In this document: positions 7,083 through 10,769 of the stretch, in pieces | Layout: the number at the start of each line of letters is the position of its first letter | How positions within the stretch are numbered: position 1 is the first letter of the stretch | From: Candidatus Acetothermia bacterium | GTDB lineage: Bacteria; Bipolaricaulota; Bipolaricaulia; UBA7950; UBA9294 | Direction: 5' to 3' | Assembly (NCBI GenBank): GCA_003545155.1 | Contig: DQCH01000021.1 | Span: 1 to 10,769 of the forward strand | DNA length: 10,769 nt | Notes under the pieces: generated by a model | What the model saw: only the letters and a program-made list of their open reading frames with translations | The model's database searches: none | What the model was told of the DNA's origin: nothing | Position numbers and translations under genes: made by a program

Positions 7083-7790
7083 CTAGCCCGCTTGCTCCGC
7101 TACCGTCATAACCTCGGCAAGGTCCAGGTTAATTCCTGGACCCATCGTAGTGGCAATGCAAGCTTTCGTGATGTAGCGACCCTTGATACCCTCCTCAGGA
7201 CGGCGCTCGACAACGCTACAGATAAGCGCAATTAGGTTCTCCTTCAAGGCCTCCGCATCAAAGGAAACCTTGCCAAAAACGGAGTGAACTACACCATAAC
7301 GGTCGGAACGGAATTCCACCATCCCCTTCTTCAGTTCGCCGATCACCCTACCCACGCCCTTAGTAACCGTCCCTGTCTTTGGGCTTGGCATCAGCCCGCG
7401 CGGACCGAGAATCTTTCCCAGTTTTCCGACGACCGACATCATATCCGGGGTCGCCACTACCTTATCAAACTCAAGCCACCCCCCTTGAATCTTCTTCGCC
7501 AGATCCTCGCCGCCGACGTAGTCGGCCCCAGCCTCTTCGGCCTCGGTCAGAGACTCCCCCTTAGCAAAGGCAAGAACTCGGACCGTTTTTCCTGTCCCAT
7601 GCGGAAGGCTACATGTCCCGCGCACGATCGTTTGACTCGCCTTGATCCCAAGGTTAAACGAAACCTCGGCTGTCTCGTCAAAGGAAGCAGTAGCGAACTC
7701 CTTCAGCTTTCCGATCGCCTCATTAAGACTATATGTCTGGCGCTGTTCGACAAGCGAAGCGACACTCTGATATCGTCTACTACGTTTCAC
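7083..7790 (-). CDS. rplA: Ribosomal protein uL1
   Basis: L1 (235 aa) binds 23S rRNA at the mobile L1 stalk that guides E-site tRNA release, and in many bacteria it represses its own operon. The N- and C-terminal rRNA-binding segments are recognisable. Landmarks are SFDETAEVSFNLGIKASQ (36-53), the central LGPRGLMPSPKTGTVT (128-143), then the EFRSDRYGVVHSVFGKVSF block and the TMGPGINLDL end. The start codon is GTG at 7790. It overlaps the rplK stop by four bases (GTGA), with GAGGTG eight bases upstream, so translation is coupled to rplK. No convincing L1-binding mimic was found in the short nusG-rplK gap. Confidence 0.98.
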   Translation of the reverse strand: MKRSRRYQSVASLVEQRQTYSLNEAIGKLKEFATASFDETAEVSFNLGIKASQTIVRGTCSLPHGTGKTVRVLAFAKGESLTEAEEAGADYVGGEDLAKKIQGGWLEFDKVVATPDMMSVVGKLGKILGPRGLMPSPKTGTVTKGVGRVIGELKKGMVEFRSDRYGVVHSVFGKVSFDAEALKENLIALICSVVERRPEEGIKGRYITKACIATTMGPGINLDLAEVMTVAEQAG

Positions 7791-8218
7791 GTCTCAACCA
7801 CCTCGACCCCCATGCTCTTTGCCGTCCCTTTAATGATCTCGATTGCTGACTCGAGTTTATAGGTATTGAGATCAGGGAGCTTGCGCTCGGCGATTCGCCT
7901 GACCTGCTCAACAGTGATCTTGGCAACTTTCATCCGGTTCGATTCAGGAGAACCAGATTGTATCCCAGCAGCCATCTTAATCAACTCAGCAGCTGGAGGT
8001 TGCTTGAGAATGAAATTGAAGCTTCGATCCATGTAAACCGAGATAATAACTGGGATAATCACCCCTGGTGTCTCGTTCTTAGTCGCCTCATTGAACTTCT
8101 TGCAGAAGTCCATGATGTTCAACTTATGCTCACCCAGGGCCGGACCAACCGGAGGAGCCGGTGTCGCTTGTCCTGCGGGAATCTGGAGACTAATCTTTGC
8201 GATCTCTTTTTTTGCCAT
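7787..8218 (-). CDS. rplK: Ribosomal protein uL11
   Basis: L11 (143 aa) forms the GTPase-associated centre with 23S rRNA; it helps EF-G and stringent factor action and contributes to the thiostrepton site. The N-terminal domain keeps the proline-rich QATPAPPVGPALG (17-29), including the prolines that matter for thiostrepton. It continues with NIMDFCKKFNEAT (34-46) and SFNFILKQPPA (66-76). The C-terminal rRNA-binding domain ends with GTAKSMGVEV (131-140). The usual GQ-GVN junction reads GEHKLN. The start is well supported by AGGAGG four bases upstream, in the 21-nt gap after nusG. Its TGA stop overlaps the GTG of rplA. Confidence 0.98.
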   Translation of the reverse strand: MAKKEIAKISLQIPAGQATPAPPVGPALGEHKLNIMDFCKKFNEATKNETPGVIIPVIISVYMDRSFNFILKQPPAAELIKMAAGIQSGSPESNRMKVAKITVEQVRRIAERKLPDLNTYKLESAIEIIKGTAKSMGVEVVET

Positions 8219-8239
8219 CTTGCCTCCTACCGCTATCAG

Positions 8240-9337
8240 CTACAGCTTTTCAATCCCGTCGAACCCGAGCTGAACAGGGGTCTCACGGCCGAAGATCTTA
8301 ACCATCACAGTCACCTCTTCGGCATCCTTGTCGATCTTCTTAACCTCACCAGTGAAGTCAGCAAACGGCCCTTCCACAATCTCCACCACCTCACCGACTG
8401 AGAAGTCCACCTCGATTTTCGGCTCGCCAGAGCTAACAGGGATCTCCAATAGACCAGCCTTTCGTTTGATGATCTTCATCTCCGGTCCTTCAATCGGTAC
8501 CGGCTTAAACCGCGAACCGACATAGCGAACAGCCCCCTTCATCCCGTCGATCAGCGCCATCATCGCCTCCTCGTCAAGGCCCATCCTCCCGAAGACGTAG
8601 CCTGGAAAGAGACGGCGCTTCTCGATCCGCTGGATCGTCACCACCCGCTTATCCTTGTACTCCTTCACCTTAAGGAGGCCGGAGGCACGGCTGACGATCT
8701 GATCCTCCCCTTCTAGGAGATCCCCTTGCTTAAGCTGCATTCCCTTGCGTAGCTTTGTCAGAGACTTTTCCGGGGCCAGTCTTGTCTTCTCCTTTCCGCC
8801 AGGGTACTCGAACGTTATTCGCCGTACCTTATCGCGCAGGACAATCTTCCCCTTGTTGGCGACAACAAACTGCTCGTCGGAGTCCGAAGTGAGAGGAACG
8901 CCGTTACGGATCTTCTCACCAACGCGGATATCACGGCGGATACGCTTGTCAACAGGAATAAGATACACTTCCTCATTCCGGTTTGTCATCTCGATGATCG
9001 CTCGCTGCAGCGGTTCGATGTCGGTCACACACGCGTCGGATTCCATATGGAGCGGCGCCTTACGGGCGATCACCTCTCCCCGTTGGATCCGCTCGTTTGG
9101 CTTGGCGATAAGGTCGTACTCATAAGGGATCCGGTACTCAGTTCCTGCCCCCCGGCGACTGCGCGAGGTAATGACCTCCTCCACCGGGACAAGGAAGAAT
9201 GTCTCTTCCCCGTCGACCTGGAAGGACTCAACATCCTTCTCCAAGCCGCGTTTTCTCACCCGGTCGTTTAAGTCCTCCTTCACCTTCAACTCCGAGCCAG
9301 CGTAGGTCTGAATCGCGTACCACTTCTTCATTTGCAT
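8240..9337 (-). CDS. nusG: Transcription elongation/termination factor NusG with large inserted domain
   Basis: NusG binds the RNA polymerase clamp and links it to the ribosome or Rho. At 365 aa it is about twice the usual 180. The NGN domain is split: WYAIQTYAGSELKVKEDL to EEVITS (6-58) resumes at IEKRRLFPGYVF (238-249) and runs to about 292. The C-terminal KOW domain (about 309-363) shows VGEVVEIVEGPFADFTGEV. Between the halves sits an insertion of about 175 residues (61-237), at the same place as domain II of Thermotoga maritima NusG. It contains three similar stretches of the form R/K-x-G-x-x-(I/L). The start may be Met1 (9337) or Met3 (9331). Neither has a Shine-Dalgarno, and the gene starts 7 nt after secE, which points to coupling. 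Confidence 0.97.
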   Translation of the reverse strand: MQMKKWYAIQTYAGSELKVKEDLNDRVRKRGLEKDVESFQVDGEETFFLVPVEEVITSRSRRGAGTEYRIPYEYDLIAKPNERIQRGEVIARKAPLHMESDACVTDIEPLQRAIIEMTNRNEEVYLIPVDKRIRRDIRVGEKIRNGVPLTSDSDEQFVVANKGKIVLRDKVRRITFEYPGGKEKTRLAPEKSLTKLRKGMQLKQGDLLEGEDQIVSRASGLLKVKEYKDKRVVTIQRIEKRRLFPGYVFGRMGLDEEAMMALIDGMKGAVRYVGSRFKPVPIEGPEMKIIKRKAGLLEIPVSSGEPKIEVDFSVGEVVEIVEGPFADFTGEVKKIDKDAEEVTVMVKIFGRETPVQLGFDGIEKL

Positions 9338-9344
9338 GATTGGT

Positions 9345-9533
9345 TTAGAGCTGAACGAAGAACCTGATGATCGCCTGGAGGATCGTATCCACTCCCCAGA
9401 TGTAGATCGTCAAGACAACAACGAGCAGCAGGATTAGGGCGGTGAGAGAGATGACTTCGTTGCGCGTAGGCCAGCTAACCCGGTCGACCTCTCCGCGGAC
9501 CCCTTTCAAGTAATTTGCAATCCTCTCAAGCAT
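9345..9533 (-). CDS. secE: Preprotein translocase subunit SecE
   Basis: SecE (62 aa) clamps SecY in the inner-membrane protein-export channel. It is the short single-span form: an amphipathic cytoplasmic helix with the conserved GEVDRVSWPTRNEV (14-27), then one membrane segment of about residues 28-50 (LTALILLLVVVLTIYIWGVD). An AAGGTG seven bases before the ATG supports the start. It lies between tRNA-Trp (32 nt upstream) and nusG (7 nt downstream), the common secE-nusG pairing. The N terminus is expected in the cytoplasm. Confidence 0.96.
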   Translation of the reverse strand: MLERIANYLKGVRGEVDRVSWPTRNEVISLTALILLLVVVLTIYIWGVDTILQAIIRFFVQL

Positions 9534-9565
9534 CCAAGTTCACCTTCATCATCTCTTAAGTTTTG

Positions 9566-9638
9566 CAGGCCCGGGAGGACTTGAACCCCCAGCCTTCCGA
9601 TTTGGAGTCGGACGCTCTGCCAGTTGAGCTACGGGCCT
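9566..9638 (-). tRNA. tRNA-Trp (anticodon CCA)
   Basis: A complete 73-nt cloverleaf folds by eye. The acceptor AGGCCCG/CGGGCCT has 7 bp, the D stem is GCTC/GAGC, and the anticodon stem TCCGA/TCGGA holds the loop CTCCAAA. The 5-nt variable loop is followed by T stem GGGGG/CCTCC with loop TTCAAGT. Loop positions 34-36 read CCA, which decodes UGG. The discriminator base is G, as expected for bacterial tRNA-Trp. The next bases are CAA, so the 3' CCA is not encoded and must be added after processing. It sits inside the operon between rpmG and secE and must be cut out of the mRNA by tRNA-processing RNases. Confidence 0.97.
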
Positions 9639-9655
9639 ATCTCGGTCTAGCTTGC

Positions 9656-9820
9656 CTAGACCTCCTTATGTAGAGTGTGCCGTTTGCACCACTTACAATA
9701 CTTGTTCAAGCTCAGTTTATCACGGACATTTAACTTGTTCCGCGTGGTATGGTAATTGCGACGGTTACACTCGCTACAAGCAAGGGTAACATGAACGACG
9801 GCTTCCCCTTTTTTTGCCAT
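9656..9820 (-). CDS. rpmG: Ribosomal protein bL33, zinc-binding form
   Basis: L33 (54 aa) is a small 50S protein near the E site. The sequence starts MAKKGEAVVHVTLACSECNR and ends KYCKWCKRHTLHKEV, with the family core RNYHTTRNK between. Two CxxC pairs (Cys15/Cys18 and Cys42/Cys45) make this the zinc-ribbon (C+) form. The ATG at 9820 lies 10 nt after the tuf stop, with no clear Shine-Dalgarno in GCAAATCGAA, so coupling to tuf translation is likely. The stop TAG is 17 nt before the tRNA-Trp gene. Confidence 0.95.
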   Translation of the reverse strand: MAKKGEAVVHVTLACSECNRRNYHTTRNKLNVRDKLSLNKYCKWCKRHTLHKEV

Positions 9821-9830
9821 TTCGATTTGC

Positions 9831-10769
9831 TTATTCGATGATCTTCGTCACGACGCCAGCACCAACGGTTCGTCCACCCTCACGAATGGCGAACCGGAGC
9901 CCCTCATCCATGGCGACATGGTGGATCAGGTCGCCAGTGATCTTTACATTATCCCCAGGCATCACCATCTCCACCCCTTCAGGAAGGTGGACCGTCCCGG
10001 TGACGTCAGTAGTGCGGAAGAAAAACTGCGGCCTGTACCCATCGAAAAACGGAGTGTGTCGTCCACCCTCGTCCTTGCTTAAGATGTAGACCTCTCCTTC
10101 AAAGCGAGTGTGAGGTGTGATCGTCTTAGGAGCAGCGATGACCTGCCCGCGCTCGATCTCGTCTTTCTCGATCCCACGCAAAAGGATCCCTACGTTATCT
10201 CCAGCGATTGCGTAGTCGAGCGTCTTATTGAACATCTCGAGACTCGTAGCGACGGTCTTTTGGACCTCATCATGGATTCCGACTATCTCTACTTCAACCC
10301 CCGGAGTGATCTTCCCGCGCTCAACGCGGCCGGTAGCAACCGTCCCGCGCCCCTTGATGGAGAAAATATCCTCGACCGGCATCAGGAAGGGTTTATCCTC
10401 ATCACGCTCCGGCAACGGAATGTAGCTATCGACAGCCTTCATCAACTCGATGATCGACTGGCACTCCTCGGCGTTCGGGTCCCCGCTCTCCATCGCCTTT
10501 AGCGCCGACCCACGGATAACCGGAATCTCATCACCAGGGAACTCATACTCGGAGAGGAGTTCACGGATTTCCATTTCCACCAAGTCGATCAGATCAGGAT
10601 CGTCGACCATGTCCACCTTATTCAGGTAAACAACGATGGCAGGAACATTTACCTGACGAGCCAAAAGAACGTGCTCCCGCGTCTGCGGCATCGGACCATC
10701 AGACGCAGCGACCACAAGGATTGCTCCGTCCATCTGAGCCGCACCAGTGATCATGTTCTTGATATAGTC
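9831..10769 (-). CDS. tuf: Elongation factor Tu, C-terminal 312 residues (5' end outside window)
   Basis: EF-Tu delivers aminoacyl-tRNA to the ribosome as a GTP complex. The frame is open through the right edge. The first visible residues DYIKNMITGAAQMDGA match E. coli EF-Tu from about Asp86, so the P-loop, switch I and the DxPGH of switch II lie outside. Present are VAASDGPMPQTREH, the guanine-specificity NKVD, GSALKAM (G5), and domain 2 with FSIKGRGTVATGRVERG. Domain 3 shows GGRHTPFFDGYRPQFFFRTT and the VGAGVVTKIIE end. The visible part is a few residues longer than the matching E. coli part. Its stop TAA is 10 nt from rpmG. Nothing suggests truncation other than the window edge. Confidence 0.98.
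   Translation of the reverse strand, partial: DYIKNMITGAAQMDGAILVVAASDGPMPQTREHVLLARQVNVPAIVVYLNKVDMVDDPDLIDLVEMEIRELLSEYEFPGDEIPVIRGSALKAMESGDPNAEECQSIIELMKAVDSYIPLPERDEDKPFLMPVEDIFSIKGRGTVATGRVERGKITPGVEVEIVGIHDEVQKTVATSLEMFNKTLDYAIAGDNVGILLRGIEKDEIERGQVIAAPKTITPHTRFEGEVYILSKDEGGRHTPFFDGYRPQFFFRTTDVTGTVHLPEGVEMVMPGDNVKITGDLIHHVAMDEGLRFAIREGGRTVGAGVVTKIIE

Noticed and set aside
1..10769. CRISPR arrays, insertion sequences, phage genes or toxin-antitoxin modules
   Set aside because: No spaced direct repeats, transposase motifs, terminal inverted repeats or small paired genes are seen. Apart from the missing rpoC the region is an ordinary housekeeping operon.

Overview
The window holds most of a bacterial translation/transcription super-operon. 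Every gene I accept lies on the minus strand, so the text below runs from high to low coordinates. The organism is a bacterium: SecE, NusG, bacterial-type L11/L1/L10/L12, a single-subunit RpoB and EF-Tu are all present, and many genes have Shine-Dalgarno sites. GC content looks to be in the low-to-mid 50s per cent by eye. The lineage cannot be fixed from sequence alone. A compact RpoB without the large proteobacterial insertions, a roughly 178-residue L10 and a NusG with a large inserted domain recall Thermotoga-like, deep-branching, possibly thermophilic groups. Bipolaricaulota (Acetothermia) is a guess I cannot test here.

Layout: the 3' part of tuf (EF-Tu, cut by the right edge) is followed after 10 nt by rpmG (L33, 54 aa), then tRNA-Trp(CCA), secE, nusG, rplK, rplA, rplJ, rplL and rpoB. 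Spacing is very tight: a 4-nt overlap for rplK/rplA, 9 nt for rplA/rplJ and 1 nt for rplJ/rplL. Only one non-tRNA gap in the ribosomal part exceeds 25 nt. It is the 66-nt rplL-rpoB spacer, which carries a 12-bp hairpin ending exactly at the first candidate rpoB start codon.

After rpoB the expected rpoC is missing. Instead a NUDIX hydrolase gene starts inside the last codons of rpoB (35-nt overlap). It is followed by a 223-nt spacer with a candidate terminator and a weak candidate promoter, then a cytoplasmic prolyl-oligopeptidase-family (S9) serine peptidase. The last 176 bases at the left edge contain only two short unproven reading frames.

Functionally the block couples ribosome assembly (L33, L11, L1, the L10/L12 stalk), elongation (EF-Tu, tRNA-Trp), protein export (SecE) and RNA polymerase with its elongation factor (RpoB, NusG). 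The points most worth a second look are the split of rpoB from rpoC, the NusG insertion with possible barrel-sandwich repeats, the rplL-rpoB hairpin, and rifampicin-site residues in RpoB that suggest intrinsic resistance.
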